From positions 1,621,001 through 1,685,000 of the forward strand of contig NZ_CP011567.1 in the NCBI RefSeq assembly GCF_001655615.1: a stretch of DNA of 64,000 bases, written 5' to 3'. The DNA is from Pseudomonas sp. GR 6-02. Lineage in GTDB: Bacteria; Pseudomonadota; Gammaproteobacteria; Pseudomonadales; Pseudomonadaceae. The notes beneath the pieces were generated by a model. That model ran no database searches and was not told the origin of the DNA. It saw only the letters and a program-made list of their open reading frames with translations. The position numbers and the translations under genes were made by a program. Shown here piece by piece: positions 35,258 to 45,263 of this stretch (position 1 is its first letter; the number at the start of each line of letters is the position of its first letter).

Positions 35258-36190
35258 ATGAGTTCCGCTCTGTCCATCCGGCAGCTAACCAAAACCTACG
35301 GCAACGGTTTCCAGGCCTTGAGTGGTATCGATCTGGACGTCGCCGAAGGTGACTTTTTCGCTTTGCTCGGCCCGAATGGCGCCGGCAAATCCACGACCAT
35401 CGGCATTATCTCGACCTTGGTGAACAAAACCAGCGGCACGGTGAATGTGTTCGGTCACGACCTGGACAAGGAACCAGCGGCGCTCAAGCGCTGCATTGGT
35501 GTGGTGCCCCAGGAGTTCAACTTCAACCAGTTCGAAAAGACCTTCGACATCGTCGTGACCCAGGCCGGTTACTACGGCATCCCGGCGAGAATCGCCAAGG
35601 AACGCGCCGAGCAGTACCTGACCCAACTGGGGTTGTGGGACAAGCGCGATGTGCCGTCACGCTCCCTGTCCGGCGGCATGAAGCGCCGACTGATGATCGC
35701 CCGGGCGCTGGTTCACGAGCCACGCCTGCTGATCCTCGACGAACCGACGGCGGGGGTGGACATCGAATTGCGTCGCTCGATGTGGACCTTCCTCACTGAA
35801 CTGAACAAGAAAGGCATCACCATCATCCTCACCACCCACTACCTGGAGGAGGCTGAGCAGTTGTGCCGCAACATCGGCATCATCGACCACGGCACCATTG
35901 TCGAGAACACCAGCATGAAGCAGTTGCTCAGCCAACTGCATGTCGAGACGTTCCTGCTGGACCTGAAGAACACCTTGCAAGTGGTGCCGCAGTTGCTTGG
36001 TTACCCGGCCAAACTGATCGACAGTCATACCCTGGAAGTCCAGGTCGACAAGGCCATGGGCATTACCGCGCTGTTTACCCAGTTGGCGCAGCAGAACATC
36101 GAAGTGTTGAGCCTGCGTAACAAAACCAATCGCCTCGAGGAGTTGTTCGTGTCCCTGGTGGAGAAAAATCTGTCGAAGGTGGCGGTATGA
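35258..36190 (+). CDS. ABC transporter ATP-binding protein (YadG type)
   Basis: A 310-residue ATPase with Walker A GPNGAGKST, signature LSGGMKRRLMIARAL, Walker B LLILDEPTAGVD and the switch His (TTHYLEEAE). It pairs with the ABC-2 permease whose start overlaps its stop (ATGA). YadG/YadH-type exporters are conserved in proteobacteria, with an undetermined substrate. ATG 35258 starts the family N-terminus (ALSIRQLTKTYGNGF). Confidence 0.95.
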   Translation: MSSALSIRQLTKTYGNGFQALSGIDLDVAEGDFFALLGPNGAGKSTTIGIISTLVNKTSGTVNVFGHDLDKEPAALKRCIGVVPQEFNFNQFEKTFDIVVTQAGYYGIPARIAKERAEQYLTQLGLWDKRDVPSRSLSGGMKRRLMIARALVHEPRLLILDEPTAGVDIELRRSMWTFLTELNKKGITIILTTHYLEEAEQLCRNIGIIDHGTIVENTSMKQLLSQLHVETFLLDLKNTLQVVPQLLGYPAKLIDSHTLEVQVDKAMGITALFTQLAQQNIEVLSLRNKTNRLEELFVSLVEKNLSKVAV

Positions 36191-36966
36191 GTTCCGAGCT
36201 GCAACCCAACCTCGTCGCCCTCAATACCATCGTTTACCGTGAGGTCAAGCGCTTCACCCGGATCTGGCCGCAGACTTTGCTGCCGCCAGCCATCACCATG
36301 GTTCTGTACTTTGTGATCTTCGGCAATCTGATCGGTCGGCAGATCGGCGGCATGGGTGGCTTCACGTACATGGAGTACATCGTGCCGGGGCTGATCATGA
36401 TGTCGGTGATCACCAACTCCTATGGCAACGTGGTGTCGAGTTTCTTTGGCAGCAAGTTCCAGCGCTCCATCGAAGAACTGATGGTGTCGCCGGTGTCGCC
36501 CCATACGATTCTGATCGGCTACACCCTGGGCGGCGTGCTGCGCGGGTTGATGGTCGGGCTCATCGTGACGCTGCTGTCGCTGTTCTTCACCACGCTACAG
36601 GTGCATCACCTGGGCGTGACCGTTCTGGTGGTGCTGCTGACGGCGACGATCTTCTCGTTGCTGGGTTTCATCAACGCGGTATTTGCACGCAATTTCGATG
36701 ACATCTCGATCATCCCGACCTTCGTGCTGACACCGCTGACGTACCTGGGCGGGGTGTTCTACTCGATCAGCTTGTTGCCACCGTTCTGGCAGACCGTTTC
36801 GCTGGCCAACCCGGTGCTGCACATGGTCAACGCCTTCCGTTACGGCATTCTTGGCGTGTCGGACATCAAGATCAGCGTGGCGATCGCTTTCATGCTGGTA
36901 GCGACTGTTGTGCTGTACATCGGTTGTGCGCGGCTGCTGGTGAGTGGGCGCGGGATGCGTACCTGA
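36187..36966 (+). CDS. ABC-2 type permease (YadH type)
   Basis: A 259-residue inner-membrane protein with six hydrophobic segments and the ABC-2 signature region LTPLTYLGGVFYSISLLPPF. It forms the exporter with the upstream ATPase. The genes overlap by four bases. A bidirectional terminator follows at 37011. Confidence 0.95.
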   Translation: MSSELQPNLVALNTIVYREVKRFTRIWPQTLLPPAITMVLYFVIFGNLIGRQIGGMGGFTYMEYIVPGLIMMSVITNSYGNVVSSFFGSKFQRSIEELMVSPVSPHTILIGYTLGGVLRGLMVGLIVTLLSLFFTTLQVHHLGVTVLVVLLTATIFSLLGFINAVFARNFDDISIIPTFVLTPLTYLGGVFYSISLLPPFWQTVSLANPVLHMVNAFRYGILGVSDIKISVAIAFMLVATVVLYIGCARLLVSGRGMRT

Positions 36967-37010
36967 TCAAGACCGTGTCACGGCCTTCGCGGGCAAACAC
37001 CGCAAAAAGA

Positions 37011-37038
37011 AACGGCCTCCCAAGTGGAGGCCGTTTTT
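37011..37038. terminator. Bidirectional terminator after the ABC-2 permease
   Basis: Stem AACGGCCTCC (37011-37020) / GGAGGCCGTT (37026-37035) has T5 on the right and an A-rich left flank. Its right edge touches the stop of the convergent DUF2062 gene. Confidence 0.88.
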
Positions 37039-37559
37039 CATTCCTGCATCCGGCTGCGCTTACGCCGTGCCCACTGCCGACTCACCCACCAGCGCCAATA
37101 CATCATCACCAGACAATAAGCCAACGCCCCAAGCACCAGCCCCGTTACCACCGAACCCAGTAAAAACGGTTGCCACAAAGTCGAGAGCTCGCCGCTGATC
37201 CATGCCCAGGTCAACTCGTCCGGCAAGCTCCTGGCGGGGACGTCCATCAACCAGGCGCCGGTCTGGTAGGTGCAGAAGAACACCGCCGGCATGGTGATCG
37301 GGTTGGTCAGCCAGACCAGGCTGACCGCTATCGGCATGTTGCCGCGCACTACGATGGCGAGGATGGCCGCCAACAGCATTTGCAACGGGATGGGCAGGAA
37401 CGCCGCGAACAGGCCGACGGCCATGGCCCGCGCGACGGAATGACGATTGAGGTGCCAGAGGTTCGGGTCATGCAGCAGGGTGCCAAGAAAGCGTAAGGAT
37501 TTGTGTTCCCTGATGCTGGTCGGGTCTGGCATGTAGCGTTTGAATAAGCGCCGGGGCAT
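37038..37559 (-). CDS. DUF2062 membrane protein
   Basis: A 173-residue protein with about three hydrophobic segments and the DUF2062 hallmarks: SVARAMAVGLFAAFLPIPLQM near the N-terminus and VSLVWLTNPITMPAVFF in the middle. Function is unknown. ATG 37559 is chosen over an upstream start at 37631, because the family begins shortly before the HKSLRFLG segment. It is divergent from comEC. Confidence 0.88.
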   Translation of the reverse strand: MPRRLFKRYMPDPTSIREHKSLRFLGTLLHDPNLWHLNRHSVARAMAVGLFAAFLPIPLQMLLAAILAIVVRGNMPIAVSLVWLTNPITMPAVFFCTYQTGAWLMDVPARSLPDELTWAWISGELSTLWQPFLLGSVVTGLVLGALAYCLVMMYWRWWVSRQWARRKRSRMQE

Positions 37560-37695
37560 AAGGCTTCTCGGTCGGTTAAGGCGGCAAGTATGTCTGGATT
37601 CTACGAACCGCCCATTCAGACTTTGTGACAATTGTTAACGACGCCTGTGCGGCGCGACGGCTAAGCCTAGGGAGGGGACTCTCAAGGACGGGCTT

Positions 37696-39930
37696 ATGCG
37701 CACAGGGATGATGGCGCTGGCGTTGGGTCTGCTGGCCCTGCGTTTTTTGCCGGCACTGCCGCCGGCAGGGTTGTGGCTGTTGTTGCCGGTAGTGGGTTTG
37801 ATGTTGTTGCCGTTTCGAACCTTTCCACTGGCATTTTGGTTGTTTGGCTTCAGTTGGGCGTGTGCGAATGCGCAGTGGGCGCTGGATGATCGCCTGGCGC
37901 TGAAGCTCGATGGCGAGACTCGCTGGGTCGAAGGCCGGGTTACCGGGTTGCCGCAGCAGGCCGAGGGTGTAGTGCGTTTCGAACTGACAGACAGTCAGTC
38001 GCGTCGCACCCAACTGCCCCGGCACCTGCGTCTGGCCTGGTATGGCGGGCCGCCCGTCAACAGTGGCGAGCGGTGGCGGCTGGCAGTCAAATTGAAGCGT
38101 CCTGCCGGGCTGCTCAACCCTCATGGTTTTGATTACGACGCCTGGTTGCTGGCCCAACGTATTGGCGCCACTGGGACCGTCAAGGACGGTCAGCGACTGG
38201 GGCAAGCGCAGTGGGCCTGGCGCGACGGCATTCGTCAGCGTTTGCAGGCCGTGGATGCGCACGGGCGAACGGGAGCGCTGACGGCGTTGGTGCTGGGGGA
38301 CGGCGCCGGGCTGAGCCGTGAGGACTGGCAGGTGCTGCAAGACACCGGCACCGTGCATCTGTTGGTGATTTCCGGGCAACACATTGGTTTGCTGGCGGGG
38401 CTGGTGTATCTGCTGATCGCCGGGCTGGCGCGCTATGGCTTATGGCCTAGGCGCTTGCCGTGGCTGCCATGGGCGTGTGGGCTGGCGTTCGCGGCGGCGC
38501 TCGGTTATGGGCTGCTGGCCGGTTTCGAGGTGCCGGTGCGTCGGGCCTGCCTGATGATTGGTCTGCTGTTGTTGTGGCGGCTACGGTTTCGTCACCTCGG
38601 CGCCTGGTGGCCGCTGTTGCTGGCGCTTGACGGTGTTTTGCTGCTGGACCCGCTGGCAAGCCTGCAACCGGGTTTCTGGTTGTCCTTTGCGGCAGTAGCG
38701 GTGCTGATTTTCACCTTTGGCGGGCGATTGGGCCCGTGGCGTTGGTGGCAAACCTGGACCCGTGCCCAATGGCTGATCGCAATCGGTCTGTGCCCGCTGC
38801 TGTTGGTACTGGGGTTGCCGATCAGTCTCAGCGGGCCGCTGGCCAATCTTCTGGCGGTGCCCTGGATCAGCCTGCTGGTCTTGCCGCCGGCCTTGCTCGG
38901 AACGCTGCTGTTGGCCGTTCCCTATGTGGGCGAGGGGTTACTGTGGTTGGCTGGCGGTCTGATCGACCTTTTGTTCAAGGGGCTGGCGTTGGTGGCCGGG
39001 CAATTGCCCGCGTGGGTGCCGGTGGCGGTTCCGTTGTGGGTTTGGGCGTTCGGCGCACTGGGCGCATTTCTGCTGTTACTGCCACCGGGCGTGCCGTTGC
39101 GCCCGCTGGGCTGGCCGATGTTGCTGTTGCTGGTTTTTGCGCCCCGGCACACGCTGCCTGAAGGCGTCGCCGAAATCTGGCAGCTGGATGTCGGCCAGGG
39201 GTTGGCCATTCTGGTGCGCACCCGCCATCACACTCTGCTGTATGACGCCGGGCCACGGTTCGGCGATATCGACTTGGGTGAGCGGGTGGTGTTGCCAACA
39301 TTGCGCAAACTGGGGGTGAATGGACTTGATTTGATGCTGATCAGCCATGCCGACGCCGATCACGCCGGCGGTGCGCGAGCGATTGCCAGCGGTGTGCCGG
39401 TGACTCGGGTACTGAGTGGCGACCCACTGGCCCTGCCGGACGAGCTACATGCCGAGGGCTGCGAGAGCGGTCAACAGTGGACCTGGGACGACGTGCGGTT
39501 CCAGCTCTGGCAGTGGTCGTCGGCCAGCGACAGCAATCAGAAATCCTGCGTGCTGCAGATCGAAGCCAACGGCGAGCGGTTGCTGCTGACCGGCGATATC
39601 GATACCGCGGCCGAGCGGGTGCTGCTCGACAGTCCACTGGCGGTGCCGACGGACTGGTTGCAGGCCCCGCACCACGGCAGTCGCAGCTCATCTTCGATGG
39701 CGTTGCTCAGCGCTCTGCTGCCTAAAGCGGTGCTGATTTCCCGTGGCAACGGTAATTCTTTCGGTCATCCCCATCCCACAGTCGTGGCGCGTTATCAAAA
39801 GCGTGGCATGGCGATCTACGACAGCGCCGAGCAGGGTGCCATTCGTCTACAACTGGGGCGCTTCAAACCACCTTGGACGATGCTTCAGGAACGGCGTTTC
39901 TGGCGCGATCCGCCAGTATTGCGCCAGTAG
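37696..39930 (+). CDS. comEC: DNA internalization protein ComEC/Rec2
   Basis: A 744-residue polytopic inner-membrane channel for uptake of single-stranded DNA in competence. It has an N-terminal DUF4131 region, a central Competence domain (LLVISGQHIGLLAGLVYLLI) and a C-terminal metallo-beta-lactamase-like domain with ISHADADHAGG and APHHGSRSSSS. The length is normal and no frameshift is seen. Whether the strain is transformable cannot be told. Confidence 0.95.
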   Translation: MRTGMMALALGLLALRFLPALPPAGLWLLLPVVGLMLLPFRTFPLAFWLFGFSWACANAQWALDDRLALKLDGETRWVEGRVTGLPQQAEGVVRFELTDSQSRRTQLPRHLRLAWYGGPPVNSGERWRLAVKLKRPAGLLNPHGFDYDAWLLAQRIGATGTVKDGQRLGQAQWAWRDGIRQRLQAVDAHGRTGALTALVLGDGAGLSREDWQVLQDTGTVHLLVISGQHIGLLAGLVYLLIAGLARYGLWPRRLPWLPWACGLAFAAALGYGLLAGFEVPVRRACLMIGLLLLWRLRFRHLGAWWPLLLALDGVLLLDPLASLQPGFWLSFAAVAVLIFTFGGRLGPWRWWQTWTRAQWLIAIGLCPLLLVLGLPISLSGPLANLLAVPWISLLVLPPALLGTLLLAVPYVGEGLLWLAGGLIDLLFKGLALVAGQLPAWVPVAVPLWVWAFGALGAFLLLLPPGVPLRPLGWPMLLLLVFAPRHTLPEGVAEIWQLDVGQGLAILVRTRHHTLLYDAGPRFGDIDLGERVVLPTLRKLGVNGLDLMLISHADADHAGGARAIASGVPVTRVLSGDPLALPDELHAEGCESGQQWTWDDVRFQLWQWSSASDSNQKSCVLQIEANGERLLLTGDIDTAAERVLLDSPLAVPTDWLQAPHHGSRSSSSMALLSALLPKAVLISRGNGNSFGHPHPTVVARYQKRGMAIYDSAEQGAIRLQLGRFKPPWTMLQERRFWRDPPVLRQ

Positions 39931-40027
39931 CCCGCGTCATTAAAGCCCGACCGGATGCGACATCGCGGTCTTCGGTGCGCCCACCCCCTATGTTAGAGTG
40001 GCGCACTTTTTCGAGGGGACTGTCACT

Positions 40028-40663
40028 GTGTGGGAATTGGTCAAATCCGGCGGCTGGATGATGCTGCCGATCATTCTGAGTTCCATCGCGGCCATGGCGA
40101 TCGTCGCCGAGCGTCTCTGGACCCTGCGCGCCAGCCGCGTGACCCCGGAGCACTTGCTCGGGCAGGTCTGGGTCTGGATCAAGGACAAGCAACTCAATAA
40201 AGAAAAACTCAAGGAGTTGCGCGCCAACTCTCCGCTGGGCGAGATCCTCGCTGCCGGTCTGGCGAACTCCAAGCATGGTCGCGAGATCATGAAAGAGTGC
40301 ATCGAAGAGGCCGCCGCGCGGGTGATTCATGAGCTCGAACGTTACATCAACGCCTTGGGCACCATCGCCGCCATGGCTCCGTTGCTGGGGCTGCTGGGTA
40401 CGGTGCTGGGCATGATCGATATTTTCAGTGCGTTCATGGGCACGGGCATGGGCACCAACGCCGCGGTGCTGGCCGGGGGTATTTCCAAGGCCTTGATCAC
40501 CACCGCCGCGGGCCTGATGGTCGGTATCCCGGCCGTGTTCTTCCACCGTTTCCTGCAACGCCGGATCGATGAGCTGGTGGTGGGCATGGAGCAAGAGGCG
40601 ATCAAACTGGTCGAGGTTATTCAGGGCGATCGCGACGTGGACCTGGCCGAGGGTAAAGCGTGA
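40028..40663 (+). CDS. ExbB/TolQ/MotA-family proton channel protein
   Basis: A 211-residue inner-membrane protein with three helices and the MotA/ExbB signature GTIAAMAPLLGLLGTVLGMI. It works with the ExbD-like partner to couple proton flow to an outer-membrane process; the transporter it energises is not in the window. GTG 40028 follows GAGGGG and begins WELVKSGGW, the family N-terminus. It is the first gene of the ExbBD-lpxK-murB operon. Confidence 0.93.
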   Translation: MWELVKSGGWMMLPIILSSIAAMAIVAERLWTLRASRVTPEHLLGQVWVWIKDKQLNKEKLKELRANSPLGEILAAGLANSKHGREIMKECIEEAAARVIHELERYINALGTIAAMAPLLGLLGTVLGMIDIFSAFMGTGMGTNAAVLAGGISKALITTAAGLMVGIPAVFFHRFLQRRIDELVVGMEQEAIKLVEVIQGDRDVDLAEGKA

Positions 40664-41088
40664 AGTTCCGTCGTAAACCACGGGAAACGGTAGACATCAA
40701 CCTCGCGTCGCTGATCGACGTGGTGTTTATCCTGTTGCTGTTTTTCGTCGTGACCACCACCTTCACCCGTGAAACCCAGTTGCGCGTCGACCTGCCGGAA
40801 GCGGTCAGCGGCTCCCCGGCCGAAGACCAGCAGCTCAAGCAACTGGACATCGCCATCAGCGCCGACGGGGCGTATTCGGTCAATAACCAGCTGTTGCCGA
40901 AGAACGACCTCACCAGCCTGATGGAAGCGCTACAGAAAGAATCCAATGGCGACACCAATCTGCCGTTGTCCATCAGCGCCGATGGCAAAACCCCCCATCA
41001 GTCCGTCATCACCGCGATGGACGCTGCCGGCAAGCTCGGTTTCAGCCACTTGCGCATGACCACTGTCGAGGCGGCGCCGGCGTCCTGA
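40660..41088 (+). CDS. ExbD/TolR-family protein
   Basis: A 142-residue protein with one N-terminal membrane helix carrying the functional Asp ([19 protein letters not shown]) and a periplasmic domain. A GTG start overlaps the exbB-like stop (GTGA). Its stop shares one base with the lpxK start. It is the energy-coupling partner of the upstream gene. Confidence 0.93.
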   Translation: MKFRRKPRETVDINLASLIDVVFILLLFFVVTTTFTRETQLRVDLPEAVSGSPAEDQQLKQLDIAISADGAYSVNNQLLPKNDLTSLMEALQKESNGDTNLPLSISADGKTPHQSVITAMDAAGKLGFSHLRMTTVEAAPAS

Positions 41089-42098
41089 TGGCCATGTCCG
41101 ATCGATTGCTCGCCGCATGGTACGAAGGTCATCCGGCGTTGAAGCTGTTGCAGCCTCTTGAATGGCTGTATCGACGCGTGGTCAATGGCAAGCGCGAGCG
41201 CTTTTTGGCGGGCGAGGGCGAGATCTATCAGTCGCCGGTGCCGCTGATCGTGGTCGGCAACATCACGGTGGGCGGCACAGGCAAGACGCCGCTGATTCTG
41301 TGGATGATCCAGCACTGCCAGCGCAGCGGTCTGCGGGTCGGAGTGGTCAGCCGTGGTTACGGCGCCAAACCGCCGCAATTGCCGTGGCGGGTCGCGGCGG
41401 ATCAAGGCGCGGACGTGGCGGGCGATGAGCCGCTGTTGATCGTCCAGCGCACCGGCGTGCCGCTGATGATCGACCCGGACCGCAGCCGTGCGGTCAAAGC
41501 CTTGCTGGCGAGTGAGCCGCTGGACCTGATCCTTTCCGACGACGGTATGCAGCATTACCGGCTGGCTCGAGACCTGGAACTGGTGCTGATCGACGCCGCT
41601 CGCGGCTTGGGCAACCGCCGTTGTCTGCCCGCCGGACCATTGCGCGAACCGGTCGAGCGCCTGCAAAGCGTCGATGCAGTGCTGTACAACGGCGCTGCCA
41701 ATGATCGCGAAGACGGTTTTGCCTTTCAATTGCAACCCACCGAACTGGTCAACCTGCACAGCGGCGAACGGCGGCCTCTGGACCACTTTCCCGCCGGTCA
41801 GGCCCTGCACGCCGTGGCCGGGATCGGCAATCCCCGGCGTTTCTTCACGACCCTCGAAACGCTACACTGGCGGCCAGTGCCCCATGCATTTGCCGACCAC
41901 GCCGAATACAGCGTGCAGGCCTTGAATTTCACACCGTCATTGCCAGTGGTGATGACAGAAAAGGACGCGGTGAAGTGCCGTGCCTTCGCCGCCGCCGATT
42001 GGTGGTACCTGGCGGTCGATGCTGCGCCATCGCCGGCCTTCGTGGCCTGGTTCGATACGCAGCTGATGCGCCTGTTGCCGGCTCGTCTTTTGCCTTAA
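41088..42098 (+). CDS. lpxK: Tetraacyldisaccharide 4'-kinase
   Basis: A 336-residue membrane-associated kinase that phosphorylates the lipid A precursor at 4'. It has the P-loop [13 protein letters not shown], the [12 protein letters not shown] motif and a C-terminal TEKDAVKC region. The start overlaps the exbD-like stop by one base; ATG 41094 is an alternative two codons in. It lies in the envelope operon with kdsB and murB. Confidence 0.97.
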   Translation: MAMSDRLLAAWYEGHPALKLLQPLEWLYRRVVNGKRERFLAGEGEIYQSPVPLIVVGNITVGGTGKTPLILWMIQHCQRSGLRVGVVSRGYGAKPPQLPWRVAADQGADVAGDEPLLIVQRTGVPLMIDPDRSRAVKALLASEPLDLILSDDGMQHYRLARDLELVLIDAARGLGNRRCLPAGPLREPVERLQSVDAVLYNGAANDREDGFAFQLQPTELVNLHSGERRPLDHFPAGQALHAVAGIGNPRRFFTTLETLHWRPVPHAFADHAEYSVQALNFTPSLPVVMTEKDAVKCRAFAAADWWYLAVDAAPSPAFVAWFDTQLMRLLPARLLP

Positions 42099-42123
42099 CT
42101 CCGTTTCTATCCAGGGAATGTAC

Positions 42124-42309
42124 ATGGACACCAAATTGCTCGACATCCTCGCTTGCCCGGTCTGCAAAGGCCCGCTCAAGCTCAGCGCCGACAAAACCGA
42201 GCTGATCAGCAAGGGCGCCGGCCTCGCGTACCCGATTCGCGACGGCATCCCGGTGATGCTCGAAAGTGAAGCGCGCACCCTGACCACCGATGAGCGTCTG
42301 GATAAATGA
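42124..42309 (+). CDS. Trm112-family zinc-ribbon-like small protein
   Basis: A 61-residue protein [20 protein letters not shown] with a CPVC knuckle and the [12 protein letters not shown] motif of the YcaR/Trm112 family. In bacteria its role is unclear; the eukaryotic relatives activate methyltransferases. The ATG at 42124 is preferred to 42118. It overlaps kdsB by four bases. Confidence 0.93.
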   Translation: MDTKLLDILACPVCKGPLKLSADKTELISKGAGLAYPIRDGIPVMLESEARTLTTDERLDK

Positions 42310-43070
42310 CCACAGCCTTTACCGTTGTCATTCCATCGCGTTACGCCTCCACCCGCTTGCCGGGCAAGCCGCTGCTGCTGATCGCCGGCAAGCCGATGAT
42401 CCAGCACGTCTGGGAACAGGCGAGCAAAAGCAGCGCCCAGCGCGTGGTGGTTGCCACTGACGATGCGCGCATCGTCGAGGCCTGCAAGGGCTTTGGTGCC
42501 GAAGTGGTGCTGACTCGCGAAGATCACAACTCCGGAACTGACCGCCTGGCTGAAGTTGCGGCGAAACTGGGCCTGGCCCCGGACGCGATCGTGGTCAATG
42601 TTCAGGGCGACGAGCCGTTGATCCCGCCAAGCGTGATCGATCAGGTCGCCGCCAACCTGGCTGCTCACACCGAAGCACGCATGGCCACCCTGGCCGAGCC
42701 GATCGAAGACGTCGAAACCCTGTTCAACCCCAATGTGGTCAAAGTGGTCAGCGACCTCAATGGCCTGGCGCTGACCTTCAGTCGTGCCACCTTGCCGTGG
42801 GCTCGGGACGCGTTTGCCAAGAGCCGCGAGCAATTGCCGGAAGGCGTGCCATATCGCCGCCACATCGGCATTTATGCTTACCGTGCCGGCTTCCTTCAGG
42901 ACTTCGTCACCTGGGGCCCGTGCTGGCTGGAAAACACCGAGTCTCTGGAACAGCTGCGTGCCCTCTGGCACGGCGTGCGGATTCACGTCGCCGATGCGCT
43001 GATCGCACCGCCCACCGGCGTCGACACCGTTGAAGATCTCGAGCGCGTTCGTCGCCTGCTGGAGGCCTGA
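42306..43070 (+). CDS. kdsB: CMP-KDO synthetase (3-deoxy-manno-octulosonate cytidylyltransferase)
   Basis: A 254-residue enzyme that activates KDO as CMP-KDO for lipopolysaccharide core assembly. It has the [16 protein letters not shown] nucleotide-binding motif and the [10 protein letters not shown] metal-binding motif. It overlaps the flanking genes by four bases and one base. Confidence 0.97.
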   Translation: MTTAFTVVIPSRYASTRLPGKPLLLIAGKPMIQHVWEQASKSSAQRVVVATDDARIVEACKGFGAEVVLTREDHNSGTDRLAEVAAKLGLAPDAIVVNVQGDEPLIPPSVIDQVAANLAAHTEARMATLAEPIEDVETLFNPNVVKVVSDLNGLALTFSRATLPWARDAFAKSREQLPEGVPYRRHIGIYAYRAGFLQDFVTWGPCWLENTESLEQLRALWHGVRIHVADALIAPPTGVDTVEDLERVRRLLEA

Positions 43071-43534
43071 TGCGGGTTCTGTTCGTCTGCCTGGGCAACA
43101 TCTGCCGTTCCCCCACGGCTGAGGGCGTATTGCGGCACAAGCTGCGTGAGGCGGGGCTGGCCGATCAAGTCGAAGTGGCTTCTGCCGGCACCGGTGACTG
43201 GCACGTCGGCAAGGCCCCGGACAAGCGCAGCCAGGCTGCGGCGAAACTGCGCGGCTACGACCTGTCCGCCCAGCGCGCCCAGCAAGTGACCCGCGCCGAT
43301 TTCGCCACTTACGACCTGATTCTGGCGATGGACAACAGCAACCTGCGCCACCTCAAGACCATGCAACCGGCCAAGGGCAAGGCCGAGCTGGATTTGTTCC
43401 TGCGTCGCTACCAGTCGGAAGTCGATGAAGTGCCGGATCCTTATTACGACGGCGACCAAGGCTTCGAACAGGTACTGGACCTGATCGAGCGCGCCAGCGA
43501 TCTGCTGGTGATCGAATTGAAGGGACGGCTATGA
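43070..43534 (+). CDS. Low-molecular-weight protein-tyrosine phosphatase
   Basis: A 154-residue phosphatase with the P-loop VCLGNICRSPTAEG (nucleophile Cys near residue 6) and the acid Asp in the VPDPYYDG motif. In other Gram-negatives such enzymes often act with tyrosine kinases of capsule synthesis; none is present here. The start overlaps the kdsB stop by one base. Confidence 0.95.
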   Translation: MRVLFVCLGNICRSPTAEGVLRHKLREAGLADQVEVASAGTGDWHVGKAPDKRSQAAAKLRGYDLSAQRAQQVTRADFATYDLILAMDNSNLRHLKTMQPAKGKAELDLFLRRYQSEVDEVPDPYYDGDQGFEQVLDLIERASDLLVIELKGRL

Positions 43535-44550
43535 GTTTGCAGGTTCAACCCCGGGTTTCGCTCAAACCGTACAACAGCTTTGGCGTGGACGTTCAGGCGC
43601 GGCTGTTTGCCGAAGCCCATAGCGATGCCGACGTGCGCGAAGCCCTGGCCTACGCGGTGGAACACGAAGTGCCGGTGCTGGTGATCGGTGGTGGCAGCAA
43701 TTTGTTGCTGACCGCCGATGTGCCGGCACTGGTGTTGCGCATGGCCACACGGGGGATTCGCCTGCTGAGCGATGACGGCAACCAGGTGGTGATCGAAGCC
43801 GAGGCGGGCGAGCCGTGGCACCCGTTTGTGCAACACACCCTGGCGCAAGGGTGGTCGGGGCTGGAAAACCTCAGCCTGATCCCCGGCACCGTCGGCGCGG
43901 CACCGATGCAGAACATCGGCGCTTACGGTGTCGAGATAAAGGACGTATTCGCCGGCCTGACAGCCCTCGATCGCCAGACCGGCGAGCTGCGGGACTTCAC
44001 ACTGGCCGAGTGCAACTTTGCCTACCGCGACAGCCTGTTCAAACAGGAGCCGGGGCGCTGGTTGATCCTGCGGGTGCGTTTCACCCTCACGCGCACCGCG
44101 CACCTGCACCTGGAATACGGCCCGGTGCGTCAGCGCCTGACCGAGCAGGGTATTGATCACCCGACGCCGACCGACGTCAGCCAGGCCATTTGCAGCATCC
44201 GCAGCGAAAAACTCCCGGACCCGGCGGTGCTCGGCAATGCCGGCAGCTTCTTCAAGAATCCGTTGGTGCCCGCCGCACTTGTGGCACAACTCAAGGGTGA
44301 ATACCCGGATCTGGTGGCGTATGCGCAGCCCGATGGGCAAATGAAGCTGGCGGCGGGCTGGCTGATCGAACGCGCCGGCTGGAAAGGCTTTCGCGACGGC
44401 GATGCCGGTGTGCATAAATTACAGGCGCTGGTGCTGGTCAACTACGGCAGCGCAACGGGCCTGCAATTGCTGAATCTGGCGCAGCGCATTCAGAAAGACA
44501 TTGCAGAGCGTTTCAAGGTCGACCTGGAAATGGAACCCAACCAGTATTGA
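43531..44550 (+). CDS. murB: UDP-N-acetylenolpyruvoylglucosamine reductase
   Basis: A 339-residue FAD enzyme that reduces enolpyruvyl-UDP-GlcNAc to UDP-MurNAc for peptidoglycan. It has the FAD-binding VLVIGGGSNLLL, the IPGTVGAAPMQNIGAYG signature and a catalytic serine in GNAGSFFKNP (type I MurB). It overlaps the phosphatase by four bases and ends the operon before a strong terminator. Confidence 0.97.
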   Translation: MSLQVQPRVSLKPYNSFGVDVQARLFAEAHSDADVREALAYAVEHEVPVLVIGGGSNLLLTADVPALVLRMATRGIRLLSDDGNQVVIEAEAGEPWHPFVQHTLAQGWSGLENLSLIPGTVGAAPMQNIGAYGVEIKDVFAGLTALDRQTGELRDFTLAECNFAYRDSLFKQEPGRWLILRVRFTLTRTAHLHLEYGPVRQRLTEQGIDHPTPTDVSQAICSIRSEKLPDPAVLGNAGSFFKNPLVPAALVAQLKGEYPDLVAYAQPDGQMKLAAGWLIERAGWKGFRDGDAGVHKLQALVLVNYGSATGLQLLNLAQRIQKDIAERFKVDLEMEPNQY

Positions 44551-44570
44551 GGCTACGCTTCAGGCTGATT

Positions 44571-44609
44571 AAAAAGCCCTGCACATTTTCAAATGTGCAG
44601 GGCTTTTTT
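44571..44609 (+). terminator. Terminator of the lpxK-murB operon
   Basis: A long perfect stem AAAGCCCTGCACATTT (44573-44588) / AAATGTGCAGGGCTTT (44591-44606) with a two-base loop is followed by T. It is among the strongest hairpins in the window. Confidence 0.95.
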
Positions 44610-44792
44610 GTTAATGCTCAGTTAACTTAGCCAGCTAACGATGCAAGCATTTGCTCCATCAAAGGCCCGGTGCAGACGTCGCGTCTACATAAGAGAGCCG
44701 ATTAGCCTGAGTCGATCTGCGTGTAGTGAACCGCGAACCCCAAGCGGCAGATTGCTCGACCCCATAACCTCTATAACTATGCGGGCGTGCCC

Positions 44793-45263
44793 ATGATTAC
44801 CCTGAAACTCAATGGTCAAGATCATCAACTCGATGTCACCGAGGACATGCCGCTGCTCTGGGCGATCCGTGACGTGGCTGGCTACAACGGCACCAAATTC
44901 GGCTGCGGCATGGGCCTGTGCGGCGCCTGCACCATTCATATCGACGGCGCGCCAGCGCGCAGTTGCATCACACCGATCGGCTCGGTGGTCGGCCAGAACG
45001 TCAGCACCATCGACAACCTGCACGCCGACCCGGTGGGCAAAGTCGTCCAGCAAGCCTGGCTCGACAGCGCCGTGGCTCAGTGCGGTTATTGCCAGGGTGG
45101 ACAGATCATGTCGGCCACCGCGCTGCTGAAAACCAACCCGAACCCCAGCGACGAGCAGATTGAAGAGGCGATGGTCGGCAATATTTGCCGTTGCGGCACC
45201 TACAACCGGATCAAGACCGCCATCCGCCAGGCATCCACTTACCTGAAGGAGGCCAAGGCATGA
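44793..45263 (+). CDS. Isoquinoline 1-oxidoreductase-like (2Fe-2S) subunit
   Basis: A 156-residue small subunit of a molybdenum hydroxylase. It has both 2Fe-2S cluster motifs: the plant-type GCGMGLCGACTIH with a later CI, and the helical CGYCQGGQ with NICRCGTYNRI. It passes electrons from the Mo site in the large subunit. ATG 44793 fits the family N-terminus; no clear ribosome site is visible. The start of the large subunit overlaps its stop. Confidence 0.92.
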   Translation: MITLKLNGQDHQLDVTEDMPLLWAIRDVAGYNGTKFGCGMGLCGACTIHIDGAPARSCITPIGSVVGQNVSTIDNLHADPVGKVVQQAWLDSAVAQCGYCQGGQIMSATALLKTNPNPSDEQIEEAMVGNICRCGTYNRIKTAIRQASTYLKEAKA